Shown here in pieces: positions 26,386 through 35,646 of a DNA stretch of 64,000 bases. This stretch comes from Gordonia shandongensis DSM 45094 (GTDB lineage: Bacteria > Actinomycetota > Actinomycetes > Mycobacteriales > Mycobacteriaceae): assembly GCF_000423025.1 (NCBI RefSeq), contig NZ_AUHE01000001.1, positions 310,001 to 374,000 on the forward strand, written 5' to 3'. A model generated the notes under the pieces. It had not been told where the DNA came from, did no database searches, and saw nothing but the letters and a program-made list of their open reading frames with translations. The translations under genes and the position numbers were made by a program. Every line of letters begins with the position of its first letter. Position 1 is the first letter of the stretch.

Positions 26386-26826
26386 TCAGGCCTTGCGCAG
26401 CGACTTCATCGTCGCTTCGACCTCCCAGAACGCGCGGAGTGCGGCGAGGTCGCCGGCGGCGTCGGCCCGGTAGGTGAAGACGCCCTCGGCTTCGCTGATG
26501 TGGCCGCCGATGTGGGTGACGATCGTGCCGATGTAGGCCACCTCGTCACCGCAGATGATCTCCTTGCCGAACTGGAAGTCGATCTTCTCGGTGTTCGCGA
26601 TGGTCTTGTCCCAGAACTCCGACAGTTCGTCGGCGCCCCGGTGACCCTTGCCCTCTTCGTCGAACATCGACGGTCCGACGGGATCCTCGACGGATCCGTC
26701 GGCCGCGAAGTTGTCGAGCCACGCCTGCTTGTCACGCGCCTCGACCGCTTCCCGGGATCGACGCCCGGCCAAGACGGCCGGGTGGTTCTCCCGATCGATG
26801 TTCAGGTACGCCGGGGACTCGCTCAC
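26386..26826 (-). CDS. Delta5-3-ketosteroid isomerase-like protein (NTF2/SnoaL fold)
   Basis: 146 residues. FAADGSVEDPVGPSMFDEEG carries the KSI signature VEDPVG, whose Asp is the proton-shuttling residue of bacterial ketosteroid isomerases; GDEVAYIGTIVTHI and the C-terminal strand complete the fold. Such enzymes move the C5 double bond to C4 in 3-keto steroids. GTG at 26826 overlaps the cyp125 stop by four bases, so the two are co-translated. An isomerase beside CYP125 fits either processing of sterols oxidised before isomerisation or binding of steroid-CoA intermediates. Confidence 0.85.
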   Translation of the reverse strand: MSESPAYLNIDRENHPAVLAGRRSREAVEARDKQAWLDNFAADGSVEDPVGPSMFDEEGKGHRGADELSEFWDKTIANTEKIDFQFGKEIICGDEVAYIGTIVTHIGGHISEAEGVFTYRADAAGDLAALRAFWEVEATMKSLRKA

Positions 26827-28094
26827 GCCTTGCTCCCGTAGTTCACCTGGAGTTCCTTGATGCCGTTGATCCAGCCGTGGCGCAGTCGACGCGGCGCCTC
26901 GAGCTTGGTGATGTCGGGCACGAGGTCGGCGAGGGCGTTGAACATCAGGCTGATCTCCATGCGGGCCAGGTTGGCGCCGATGCAGAAGTGGGTGCCGTTG
27001 CCGCCGAATCCGACGTGCGGGTTCGGGTCGCGCATGATGTCGAACTCGAACGGGTTCTCGAACACGTCCTCGTCGAAGTTCGCCGACCCGTAGAACATGC
27101 CGACGCGCTGGCCCTTCTTGATGTCGACGCCGCCGATCTGCGTGTCGTTCTTGGCCGTGCGCTGGAAGCAGTTCACCGGGGTCGCCCAGCGGACGATCTC
27201 GTCGACCGCGGTGGCCGGACGCTCCTTCTTGAACAGTTCCCACTGATCGGGGTGCTCCAGGAAGGCGTTCATGCCGTGGGTGATCGCGTTGCGGGTGGTC
27301 TCGTTGCCCGCGACGGTCAGCAGGATGAAGAAGAAGCCGAATTCGGCCTCGGTGAGCCCGTGTCCGTCGACGTCCGCCTCGATGAGCGTGGTGATGATGT
27401 CGTCGGCGGGGCACTTGCGGCGTTCTTCGGCCATGTTGTAGCCGTATCCGAGGATCTCCATCGACGCGACCTGCGGGTCCTCGGTGAACTCCGGGTCGTC
27501 GGCGTTCATCATCGAGTTGGACCAGTTGAAGAGCTTGGTCCGATCCTCGGCGGGGACGCCGAGCAGGTCGGCGATGGCTTCGAGCGGCAGGTCGACGGCG
27601 ACCTGGTGGACGAAGTCTCCCGATCCGGTGGCGGCGGCCTCCGAGACGATGCGGCGGGCCGCGGCGTCGAGCTTCTCCTCCAGGGCGTGCACGGCCTTCG
27701 GGGTGAAGGCACGCGAGACGACCTTGCGGAGACGGGTGTGGTCCGGCGGGTCGTGGTTGATGAGCAGCGACTTGGTGACGTCGATCTGCTCGGCGGTCAT
27801 GTCGTCCTCGAAGCGCATGATCACACCGTTCTCGGCCGCCGACCAGTCGTCGGCGTTCTTCGAGATCTCACGGATGTGTTCGTGGCGGGAGATCACCCAG
27901 TAGCCGCCGTCGTGGAAGCCGCCGCCCTTTCCGGGAGCTTGGGCGTTCCACCAGACGGGGGCCGTCTTGCGGAGTTCGGCGAACTCCTTGACGGGAATCC
28001 CCTCGAGCAGAAGGTCCGGGTCTGTGAAGTCCCAGCCTTCCTGGTGCATGAATGGACACGTGCCGGACGCGTCGACACTCTGCGCCTGAGTCAC
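26823..28094 (-). CDS. cyp125: Steroid C26-monooxygenase CYP125
   Basis: Cytochrome P450 of 423 residues: I-helix VAGNETTRNAITHG, ExxR (DEIVRWATPVNCFQRTA) and the haem loop FGGNGTHFCIGANLAR with the ligand Cys near residue 370. Sequence and position (divergent from fadA5, as Rv3545c/Rv3546) identify CYP125, which hydroxylates and oxidises C26 of cholesterol or cholestenone. I start at the GTG at 28094, which has GAGGTGATG upstream; longer frames have no P450-like sequence. The fdxD product is a plausible redox partner. Confidence 0.94.
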   Translation of the reverse strand: MTQAQSVDASGTCPFMHQEGWDFTDPDLLLEGIPVKEFAELRKTAPVWWNAQAPGKGGGFHDGGYWVISRHEHIREISKNADDWSAAENGVIMRFEDDMTAEQIDVTKSLLINHDPPDHTRLRKVVSRAFTPKAVHALEEKLDAAARRIVSEAAATGSGDFVHQVAVDLPLEAIADLLGVPAEDRTKLFNWSNSMMNADDPEFTEDPQVASMEILGYGYNMAEERRKCPADDIITTLIEADVDGHGLTEAEFGFFFILLTVAGNETTRNAITHGMNAFLEHPDQWELFKKERPATAVDEIVRWATPVNCFQRTAKNDTQIGGVDIKKGQRVGMFYGSANFDEDVFENPFEFDIMRDPNPHVGFGGNGTHFCIGANLARMEISLMFNALADLVPDITKLEAPRRLRHGWINGIKELQVNYGSKA

Positions 28095-28116
28095 GTCATC
28101 ACCTCGATTCTCAACG

Positions 28117-28130
28117 GTGAACAAGTTCCC
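28117..28130. promoter_or_regulatory. KstR-like site near cyp125
   Basis: GTGAACAAGTTCCC has the AACNNGTT core but not the outer T and A. It lies 22 bases before the cyp125 start. Probably an auxiliary site. Confidence 0.5.
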
Positions 28131-28137
28131 GCCGAAC

Positions 28138-28151
28138 GAGAACCCGTTACA
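28138..28151. promoter_or_regulatory. Second KstR-like site between cyp125 and fadA5
   Basis: GAGAACCCGTTACA differs from TNNAACNNGTTNNA only at the first base. Centred about 50 bases before cyp125. Confidence 0.55.
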
Positions 28152-28191
28152 ATTTGCGTACGTCACACTCTGCCACACTGGATAGACGTGA

Positions 28192-29406
<1,215 letters not shown>

Positions 29407-29460
29407 CACGGACGCCCGCCGATGCGGGCGCAGCGCTCACACGGGCAGACGGGAGCAGTC

Positions 29461-29943
29461 GTGGATCCGAATTCACGTCCGGGACAACTCGATTCACCGG
29501 TGGTCGCGAAGATCATCAAGATCGGTTCGCGCGCGAACACCGCCGTGTACCGGTGGACTCGCGGCCGTCTCGGCGGCTCGTGGCGCGTCGGTTCGGCGTT
29601 GCGCAAGCCGGCCCCCGTCTGCCTGTTGACCACGGTGGGACGCAAGTCCGGTCGGGATCGGACCGTCCCGCTGCTGTATCTGCGCGACGGCGAGGACGTG
29701 GTCCTCGTCGCCTCCCAGGGCGGCCTGCCCAGCAATCCGGCGTGGTACCACAACGTCCGCGCCGAACCGCGCGTCCGGATCCAGATCGGCGGCGACGAAG
29801 GGCGCTACACCGCGCACGTCGCCGATCAGGAGGAGCGCGACGAACTGTGGCCGCGGCTGGTCGAGCTCTACGACGACTTCGACACCTACGCGGCGTGGAC
29901 CGACCGCGTGATTCCGATCGTCGTCTGCACCCCGGCCGCCTGA
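29461..29943 (+). CDS. ddn: Deazaflavin (F420)-dependent nitroreductase family protein
   Basis: 160 residues; VCLLTTVGRKSGRDRTVPLL and GGLPSNPAWYHNVRAEPRVRI are the diagnostic blocks of the Ddn/F420H2-dependent quinone-reductase family. Position right after fadA5 matches Rv3547 (ddn). The family reduces quinones and protects against oxidative stress; a link to sterol metabolism is by genomic position only. GTG start at 29461 with GGGAGC upstream. The region after the stop contains short CGGCAGCCCG repeats. Confidence 0.85.
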   Translation: MDPNSRPGQLDSPVVAKIIKIGSRANTAVYRWTRGRLGGSWRVGSALRKPAPVCLLTTVGRKSGRDRTVPLLYLRDGEDVVLVASQGGLPSNPAWYHNVRAEPRVRIQIGGDEGRYTAHVADQEERDELWPRLVELYDDFDTYAAWTDRVIPIVVCTPAA

Positions 29944-29981
29944 CCCCGGCAGCCCGGCCTCGGCAGCCCGACCGTTCGCGT

Positions 29982-30254
29982 TCAGGGCAGGTCGACCGGC
30001 GCGCCGTCCGCGAGCAGCCGGAGCGCCGACTTGGGGCATCGGCTCACCGCGGCGATCACCCGCCCCTCGTTCTCGTCGGTCACGTCGGGGCGGTCGACGA
30101 CCACGAAGCCGTCGTCGTCGAGTGAGAAGACGTCGGGTGCCGCCTTGACGCACTCGCCGTAGCCGTCGCACAGTCCCGTGTCGGCGACGACGGTCAGCTG
30201 CGGCGCTCCTGCACCGTCTGCTCCTGCACCGTCTGCTCCTGCATCGGGGGTCAC
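29982..30254 (-). CDS. Single-cluster ferredoxin with repeat-bearing N-terminus
   Basis: 90 residues. CDGYGECVKAAPDVFSLDDD and a later CPKSAL give three ligand cysteines, typical of [3Fe-4S] ferredoxins that serve P450s. The first 17 residues (GADGAGADGAGA) come from a 15-bp DNA array and have no counterpart in FdxD. GTG three bases after the upstream acyl-CoA synthetase stop, so the two form an operon under the KstR box at 31885. Possibly a second electron donor for sterol oxidation. Confidence 0.85.
   Translation of the reverse strand: MTPDAGADGAGADGAGAPQLTVVADTGLCDGYGECVKAAPDVFSLDDDGFVVVDRPDVTDENEGRVIAAVSRCPKSALRLLADGAPVDLP
30203..30247. repeat. 15-bp tandem repeat (3 copies) in the ferredoxin 5' end
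   Basis: Units at 30203, 30218 and 30233 of the form CTGCTCCTGCACCGT, encoding the Gly/Ala/Asp repeats at the ferredoxin N-terminus. Confidence 0.9.
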
Positions 30255-30257
30255 GGC

Positions 30258-31874
30258 TCAGCCCACCGCTCGATCCGTCGACTCCCAGAACCGCGCCCGC
30301 AACGCCTTCTTGTCGGGTTTGCCGAGCGCCGTCAGCGGCAGCTCGTCGGCGAAGACGACCTGCTTGGGCGACTGGACCGCACCCTTGCGCTCCTTGACCG
30401 ACGCCTGGATCTCGGCGGTGACGCTCGCCTGCGCGTCGGGTGAGGCGTCGGCGTCGGGACGGAGCACCACGACGGCGGTCACCGCTTCCCCCCACTTGTC
30501 GTCGGGTACGCCGATCACGCCGACCTGCGCGACCGCCGGGTGTTCGGCGACCACGTCCTCCACCTCGCGGGGGAAGACGTTGAAGCCGCCCGAGACGATC
30601 ATGTCCTTGGTGCGGTCGACGATGAACCAGAAGCCGTCCTCGTCCTCCCGTGCGACGTCGCCGGTGTGCAGCCACCGTCCGTCGAAGGTCTCGGCGGTCT
30701 GCTCGGGCAGCCCGAGGTAGCCGCCGGCGAGCAGCGGACCCGACACGCAGATCTCGCCCGGCTCCCCCTGCGGCACGGGGTTGCCCTCCGGGTCGAGCAG
30801 TGCGGTCCGCAGGAAGGCCGAGGGGCGACCGCAGCTGCCGAGTCGGGCGGCGTCGTGCTCGTCCTTGCGGAGGTAGCTGATCACCATCGGCGCCTCGGAC
30901 TGGCCGTAGTACTGGGCGAAGATCGGCCCGAACCGTTCGATGGCCTCGGCCAGCCGCACGGGGTTCATCGGGGAGGCGCCGTAGTAGACGGTCTCCAGCG
31001 ACGAGAGGTCGCGGGTTCGCGAGTCGGGGTGGTCCATGAGGGCGTACAGCATCGACGGGACGAGCATGGTGGCCGTGATCCGTTCGCGCTCGATCGTCTC
31101 GAGGACCTCGGCGGGATCGAACTTTCCGAGCACCAGCATGGTGCCGCCCTTGATGAGCGTCGGCACGAAGAATGCGGCGCCGGCGTGCGAGAGCGGTGTG
31201 CACATGAGGAAGCGGGGGCGTTCGGGCCACTCCCATTCGGCGAGCTGGATCTGGGTCATCGTGGAGATGCATCGCGATGTGCCGATGACGCCTTTGGGTT
31301 TGCCGGTGGTTCCGCCGGTGTAGGTGATCGACACGACGTGGTCGGGGTCGAGGGGTTTGGCCGTGAGCGGCGTCGCCTCGTATCCGGCGGCCGCGGCGAC
31401 GACGTCGGTGCCGACCTCGGCCAGTTCCGGCGGCACGGGTCCGAGGGTGAGCACCTGGGTGAGGCTCTCGACGCGGTCGACCAGTGCGACGGCCCGCTCG
31501 ACGAACATGGGGACGGGGTCGATGACGAGGGTCGAGACGCCCGCGTCGGACAGCACGTAGGCGTGGTCGTCGAGGGAGCCGAGCGGGTGCAGTGCGGTGC
31601 GGCGCCAGCCCTGCGTCTGGCCGGCGCCGATCACGAAGAGAACTTCGGGCCGGTTGAGGGCCAGGAGTCCGACGGCGGTGCCGGTCCCGGCGCCGGCGGC
31701 CTCGAACGCCTGGACGTACCGGCTGATCTGCCGACTCATCTCACTGCCGGTCAGCTCGGTGTCGCCGAGCTTGAGCACCGGGGTGGCGTGGTGGCGGCGC
31801 AGGGCCGCGACCATCAGGTCGCCGAGGTGGACGGGGTTGCGCAGGAGCTGGTCGTCGATCGAGTCTGAAGCCAT
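30258..31874 (-). CDS. Acyl-CoA synthetase (AMP-forming), KstR-box controlled
   Basis: 538 residues: SITYTGGTTGKPKGVIG (P-loop), YYGQSEAPMVISYL, WLHTGDVAREDEDGFW, DRTKDMIVSGGFNVFPREVE and a C-terminal Lys in ALGKPDKKALR. It belongs to the fatty-acid/steroid acid ligase group but differs in its core motifs from FadD3, FadD17 and FadD19, all of which are also present. A perfect KstR box ten bases before the start places it in the sterol regulon. The substrate is open; another side-chain length or a bile-acid-like steroid acid is plausible. Followed by a ferredoxin gene. Confidence 0.87.
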   Translation of the reverse strand: MASDSIDDQLLRNPVHLGDLMVAALRRHHATPVLKLGDTELTGSEMSRQISRYVQAFEAAGAGTGTAVGLLALNRPEVLFVIGAGQTQGWRRTALHPLGSLDDHAYVLSDAGVSTLVIDPVPMFVERAVALVDRVESLTQVLTLGPVPPELAEVGTDVVAAAAGYEATPLTAKPLDPDHVVSITYTGGTTGKPKGVIGTSRCISTMTQIQLAEWEWPERPRFLMCTPLSHAGAAFFVPTLIKGGTMLVLGKFDPAEVLETIERERITATMLVPSMLYALMDHPDSRTRDLSSLETVYYGASPMNPVRLAEAIERFGPIFAQYYGQSEAPMVISYLRKDEHDAARLGSCGRPSAFLRTALLDPEGNPVPQGEPGEICVSGPLLAGGYLGLPEQTAETFDGRWLHTGDVAREDEDGFWFIVDRTKDMIVSGGFNVFPREVEDVVAEHPAVAQVGVIGVPDDKWGEAVTAVVVLRPDADASPDAQASVTAEIQASVKERKGAVQSPKQVVFADELPLTALGKPDKKALRARFWESTDRAVG

Positions 31875-31884
31875 GTAAAAATAC

Positions 31885-31898
31885 TAGAACGTGTTCTA
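31885..31898. promoter_or_regulatory. KstR operator upstream of the acyl-CoA synthetase gene
   Basis: TAGAACGTGTTCTA, a perfect palindromic match to the KstR consensus, ten bases before the start codon. Confidence 0.92.
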
Positions 31899-32063
31899 GA
31901 TTTTAGATAGGATCCCACGAAATTCCTTGGGGGCCAACGGCACCGGACATCGGGCCCGCCGTTCATCCCGCCGCGTGAACATCGTGTCGCGCGCCGATGA
32001 AATCGTCGTCCACATCATCGAAATCTCCCCCGGGACCGGCCGAACCGGACCTAGTATCGAGTC

Positions 32064-32720
32064 ATGACTGATCTGGACCAGGCCGCAGCCCGACGAGACA
32101 TCACCGACGCCCTCCTCACCGCACTGGAGCGGCGGCACGAGGTGCTCGACGCCATCGTCGAGGCCGACGACCGCGAGGCCGCCGTCACCGCGATCGCCGA
32201 CCTCCTCGGCAAGCCGCGCACCGGCGCCGAAGCCGTCCTGAACATGTCGTTCTACCAGCTCACGAAGGACGAGCGCCGCAAGAACCAGGCCGAGCTCGAC
32301 AACCTCAACGAGGCGATCACCTTCACCCTCGCCGAACGTCCCGCGAGCACCGGCGACTCCCTCACACTGCGCCCCTTCTCCGCCGACGCCGACTCGGACC
32401 TGTTCGCGGAGCGGACCGCCGAACAGGGCGTCGCCGGCGACGGTTCGGGCGCCCCCGCCGGCGACGTCCGCGAGGAGATCGCCAAGGCCGTCGACCGCGT
32501 CGACTCCGAGGACGCGGTGTGGCTCGTCGCCAGCGACGGTGAGGAGAAGATCGGCATCGTCTTCGGCGAACTGCACGGCGGCGAGGTCGACGTCCGGATC
32601 TGGATCCGACCGTCGTCCCGCAAGCGCGGTTACGGCACCGCCGCGCTCCGCAAGTCCCGCTCGGAGATGGCCGCACTGTTCCCGGGCGTGCCGATGGTCG
32701 TCCGCGCCCCCAGCGCCTGA
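32064..32720 (+). CDS. GyrA-like helical domain fused to GNAT acetyltransferase
   Basis: 218 residues. Residues about 8-85 (RRDITDALLTALERRHEVLD, then AIADLLGK and VLNMSFYQLTKDERRKNQAE) read like the helical C-gate segment of DNA gyrase subunit A (ILEGLLIALDNIDEVI ... ILDMRLQRLTGLER). Residues 110-218 look like a GNAT domain with the acyl-CoA motif SRKRGYGTAALRK. Such a pairing could bring an acetyltransferase to a topoisomerase or just re-use a coiled module. I infer both halves from sequence pattern only. Monocistronic; converges on a TetR gene. Confidence 0.65.
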   Translation: MTDLDQAAARRDITDALLTALERRHEVLDAIVEADDREAAVTAIADLLGKPRTGAEAVLNMSFYQLTKDERRKNQAELDNLNEAITFTLAERPASTGDSLTLRPFSADADSDLFAERTAEQGVAGDGSGAPAGDVREEIAKAVDRVDSEDAVWLVASDGEEKIGIVFGELHGGEVDVRIWIRPSSRKRGYGTAALRKSRSEMAALFPGVPMVVRAPSA

Positions 32721-32730
32721 CCGGGAGACC

Positions 32731-32810
32731 GGGACGTCGGGCCGGGCCCCGGGACGTCAGGCCGGGCCGGTCCGATCGGTGCCGGTCCGATCGGGGCCGG
32801 TCCGATCGGG
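32731..32810. repeat. Adjacent 19-bp and 15-bp tandem repeats at convergent gene ends
   Basis: Two 19-base units (32731-32749, 32750-32768; GGGACGTCGGGCCGGGCCC type), the second holding the stop of the minus-strand TetR gene. Three 15-base units (32766, 32781, 32796) follow and encode GPDRT repeats at the TetR C-terminus. Confidence 0.88.
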
Positions 32811-33356
32811 GCCCAGCACGTGGTCGAGCATCGAGGTGAACCCGAATCGGAGCGCGTCGATCGACGGCACCGTGCCCATCTGATAGCCGATCAGCAGATA
32901 CAGCGCGACCTGCGCGTACTGCCGCGCCACGGTCTCGTCGCCGATGATCGCCGCGCTCGTGTCGGCGATGACGTCGATGCGTTCGCGGTCGACCTCCTCA
33001 AGGTGCCTGCGGACCTCGTCGTCGTGCGTCGACCACACGCGGATCGCGGCCTCCGACGCGCGGTCGAGGCTGAGCCCGATGTCGACCAGCACGTCGATGC
33101 GCCCCGTCGGTTCGGCGACCGCCAGTGCGTCGTCGATCAGCCGTCGGCTCCGCTCATGCCGCCAGTACGCGATGAGGTCGGTGGTGAAGTCGGCCCAGCT
33201 TCCGAAGGCGTGATAGAAGCTGCCGGTGGTCGCCCCCGCCGCGGCGCACACCTGCGCCAGCTTGAGTCCGGCGTGCCCGTGTTCACCGAGCACCACCAGG
33301 CCCGCGTCGAGGAATCGGCGGCGCGCCTGCTGCGAGGGGACCGACTTTTTGACCAT
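32757..33356 (-). CDS. TetR-family regulator
   Basis: 199 residues with an N-terminal helix-turn-helix (ARRRFLDAGLVVLGEHGHAG, then QVCAAAGATTGSFYHAFGSW, about residues 12-56) and a helical ligand-binding domain. The C-terminal tail GPDRTGPDRTGTDRT is low complexity from a DNA repeat. Divergent from the DUF2236 gene with a near-ideal operator palindrome between them (33398-33419), so it most likely represses that gene and itself. The ligand is unknown. Confidence 0.88.
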   Translation of the reverse strand: MVKKSVPSQQARRRFLDAGLVVLGEHGHAGLKLAQVCAAAGATTGSFYHAFGSWADFTTDLIAYWRHERSRRLIDDALAVAEPTGRIDVLVDIGLSLDRASEAAIRVWSTHDDEVRRHLEEVDRERIDVIADTSAAIIGDETVARQYAQVALYLLIGYQMGTVPSIDALRFGFTSMLDHVLGPDRTGPDRTGTDRTGPA

Positions 33357-33397
33357 GAGTCCAGCTTTTCACACGTGCGGTTCCGCCCCTTGCACAA

Positions 33398-33419
33398 AAC
33401 TGTAACTCGACTTACAGTT
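33398..33419. promoter_or_regulatory. Operator palindrome for the TetR regulator
   Basis: AACTGTAA-CTCGAC-TTACAGTT: perfect eight-base arms around a six-base spacer, midway between the divergent starts at 33356 and 33446. Confidence 0.8.
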
Positions 33420-33445
33420 AGGCTAGTCTGTGTGAAGGAGCACCC

Positions 33446-34354
33446 ATGGCACCCACGACCTCGATCCCTGCGCGGGTCAAGAGCCGCGTCAAGAACACCG
33501 CCTCGCTGACCGCCGGAATGGACCCGGAGACCTCGTACCACGAGATCTATCGGACGCTGGCGACCTACGAGTTCCCGTGGGACATCAACCAGGCGCTGAG
33601 CTTCGCGCTGTTCCGCACCTACGCGGTCCCCAGCGTCGGTGAACTCCTCGACGAGACCGGCGAGTTCCGCGAACGCGCCCAGCGCCGGTACGACGACACG
33701 GTGATCCTGCTCGACATCCCGCTCACCGAGGGATTCGACAGCCGTCGCGGCAAGGACTCGATCCGGCGCATCAACCAGATGCACAAGATGTACGACATCT
33801 CGAACGACGACATGCTCTACGTCCTGGCGACCTTCGTCGTGGTCCCGGTCCGGTGGATCGACGACTACGGCTGGCGGAGGCTGACCGCCGACGAGATCCG
33901 GGCGACGACGCTGTACTACCGGGATCTGGGTCGCCACATGGCGATCAAGAACATCCCCGAGACCTACGACGAATTCGCCGAGCTGATGGACTCCTACGAG
34001 GCCGAGCACTACGTGTCCGGCGGGACGCCGGGCGTCCGCCGCACCGGCGACGCCACGCTGGACCTGTTCGCCACCTTCTATCCGAAGCCGGTGCGGCCGC
34101 TGATCAATCCGTTCAGCCGCGCCGTGATGGACGACCCGCTGCTCGACGCCTTCGGCTACCGAGCACCGCACCCGCTGTTCCGACGTCTCTCACTGACCGC
34201 CCTCCGGCTGCGCGGACGGCTGGTGGCCTACCTCCCCAAGCGCCGCCGACCCCAGCTCGCCCAGGACATGGCGCGCGTGAAGTCGTATCCCGGCGGCTAC
34301 CGGATCGAGAGCCTGGGCACCTTCGGCCGCGCCGGCTGCCCGGTGCAGCACTGA
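33446..34354 (+). CDS. DUF2236 / MpaB-type oxygenase-like protein
   Basis: 302 residues. SRRGKDSIRRINQMHKMYDI followed by DMLYVLATFVVVPVRWIDDYGW is the conserved block of the DUF2236 (MpaB, rubber-oxygenase Lcp-related) family, which in characterised members binds b-type haem. Mostly helical with no signal peptide. Regulated by the adjacent TetR gene through the palindrome at 33398. The substrate is unknown; hydrophobic isoprenoid or steroid substrates are conceivable from family and context. Confidence 0.82.
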   Translation: MAPTTSIPARVKSRVKNTASLTAGMDPETSYHEIYRTLATYEFPWDINQALSFALFRTYAVPSVGELLDETGEFRERAQRRYDDTVILLDIPLTEGFDSRRGKDSIRRINQMHKMYDISNDDMLYVLATFVVVPVRWIDDYGWRRLTADEIRATTLYYRDLGRHMAIKNIPETYDEFAELMDSYEAEHYVSGGTPGVRRTGDATLDLFATFYPKPVRPLINPFSRAVMDDPLLDAFGYRAPHPLFRRLSLTALRLRGRLVAYLPKRRRPQLAQDMARVKSYPGGYRIESLGTFGRAGCPVQH

Positions 34355-34409
34355 GCGTCCGGCGAATCACCGAGCATCCGGAGAATCACCGAGCGTCCGG
34401 CTACCGACC
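34353..34409. repeat. 19-bp tandem repeat (3 copies) between convergent genes
   Basis: GAGCGTCCGGCGAATCACC at 34353, 34372 and 34391 (the last diverges at its end). The array starts within the DUF2236 stop codon and runs into the stop of the convergent enoyl-CoA hydratase gene at 34401. Confidence 0.9.
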
Positions 34410-35219
34410 CTGCCAGTTCGGTTCCCGCTTCTCGGCGAACGCCCGCGGCCCCTCGAGTGCGTCCTTCGACGTGAAGACCTTGATACCGAGTTCACCGTTG
34501 ACCGCCCACGGCTCCTCGGCGCCCCACGCCTGATTCCAGTCCGATGCGCCGGACTGCATCCGGTACATCGCCTGCTTGCTGTACTGCACCGACAGCGGGG
34601 CGTTGGCCGCGATCGAATCCGCCAGCGTCAGGGCCGCGTCGAGGACCTCGTCGGCGGGGACCACCCGGTTCACCAGACCCCATTCGCGGGCGACCGACGC
34701 CTCGATCCCGTCACCGGTGAGCGCCAGTTCGAGTGCACGCTTCATCGGGAGCTGGCGTTGCAGCCGGATCACACCGCCGGCCGCGGCGATGAGACCGCGC
34801 TTCACCTCGGGCAGGCCGAAGACGGCGGTGTCGGCGGCGACCACGAGGTCGCAGGCCAGCGCCAGTTCGGTGCCCCCGCCCATCGCGAAGCCGTTGACCG
34901 CCGCGATGACGGGTTTGTCGATCCAGTGCTGAGCGACCCCGGCGAAGCCCCATTCGGGATTGTCGTCGGCGGCGATGGACTTCCCCTGAGCGATCTCCTT
35001 GAGGTCGGCGCCGGCGCAGAACGCACGACCCGATCCGGTGAGGACGACCACCCGCACGTCGGGGTCGTCGGCCGCCTGCTCGAGGTGGCGACCGACGGCC
35101 GTCGCGAGCGCCGCGTTGACGGCGTTCATCGCATCGGGCCGGTTGAGGGTGATGACGGCGACGCCGCCGCGCACCTCGTAGAGGGCGGCCGGGGACTGCG
35201 CTGCGGGTGACTCGGTCAC
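34401..35219 (-). CDS. Enoyl-CoA hydratase/isomerase family protein
   Basis: Crotonase of 272 residues: [37 protein letters not shown] (oxyanion hole), NGFAMGGGTELALACDLVVA, GLPEVKRGLIAAAGG with the catalytic-type Glu. GTG start at 35219 with GGAAG upstream. It leads away from the SnoaL/SDR genes upstream on the same strand, so it may be the last gene of the 37422-34401 operon. Exact step in steroid degradation unknown; paralogous to EchA19 and EchA20 here. Confidence 0.88.
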   Translation of the reverse strand: MTESPAAQSPAALYEVRGGVAVITLNRPDAMNAVNAALATAVGRHLEQAADDPDVRVVVLTGSGRAFCAGADLKEIAQGKSIAADDNPEWGFAGVAQHWIDKPVIAAVNGFAMGGGTELALACDLVVAADTAVFGLPEVKRGLIAAAGGVIRLQRQLPMKRALELALTGDGIEASVAREWGLVNRVVPADEVLDAALTLADSIAANAPLSVQYSKQAMYRMQSGASDWNQAWGAEEPWAVNGELGIKVFTSKDALEGPRAFAEKREPNWQGR

Positions 35220-35277
35220 GGGATGACTTCCTTTCGGGTGGGACCCTGCCGGGGGCGGGGTGCTGCCGGGATGGGGC

Positions 35278-35646
35278 TCAGGCCTTGCGACGCGGCATCG
35301 AGAAGCGGGCGACGATCGCCGTGATGGCGCCGGCGTCGTCCACTTCGAACGACTCCACCACGCGCGCGGCGAGCCCGAGGGGTTTCGGGTGAACGTGCAC
35401 GTAGTACGTGGTCTGCACGGTGTGCCCGATCACGGTCGCAGCGAAGTCGCTGATGTGGTGGATCAGCCGGAACTGCGGTCCGCGCTCCAGGCTCCGGATG
35501 ATGTGGTCGCCGTTGCGGCCGGTGGTCACCCCGAGTTCGATGCGCGTGCAGTCGGAGGTGACGCGCACCGCCGACGCATCGTGACTGACGAGTGCGTCGA
35601 CGTAGGCGCGGGCCGCCGCGATCCGGTCGGCGTCAGCGAGCGCCAT
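35278..35646 (-). CDS. SnoaL/NTF2-like protein
   Basis: 122 residues of cone-shaped alpha/beta barrel type: RIAAARAYVDALVSHDASAV at the N-terminus, then strands such as QTTYYVHVHPKPLG and RVVESFEVDDAG. The fold includes ketosteroid isomerases, but the KSI VEDP motif is not present. ATG at 35646 lies inside the end of the upstream SDR gene (14-base overlap), so the two are coupled. A steroid-binding or isomerase-like role is inferred from the operon. Confidence 0.75.
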   Translation of the reverse strand: MALADADRIAAARAYVDALVSHDASAVRVTSDCTRIELGVTTGRNGDHIIRSLERGPQFRLIHHISDFAATVIGHTVQTTYYVHVHPKPLGLAARVVESFEVDDAGAITAIVARFSMPRRKA

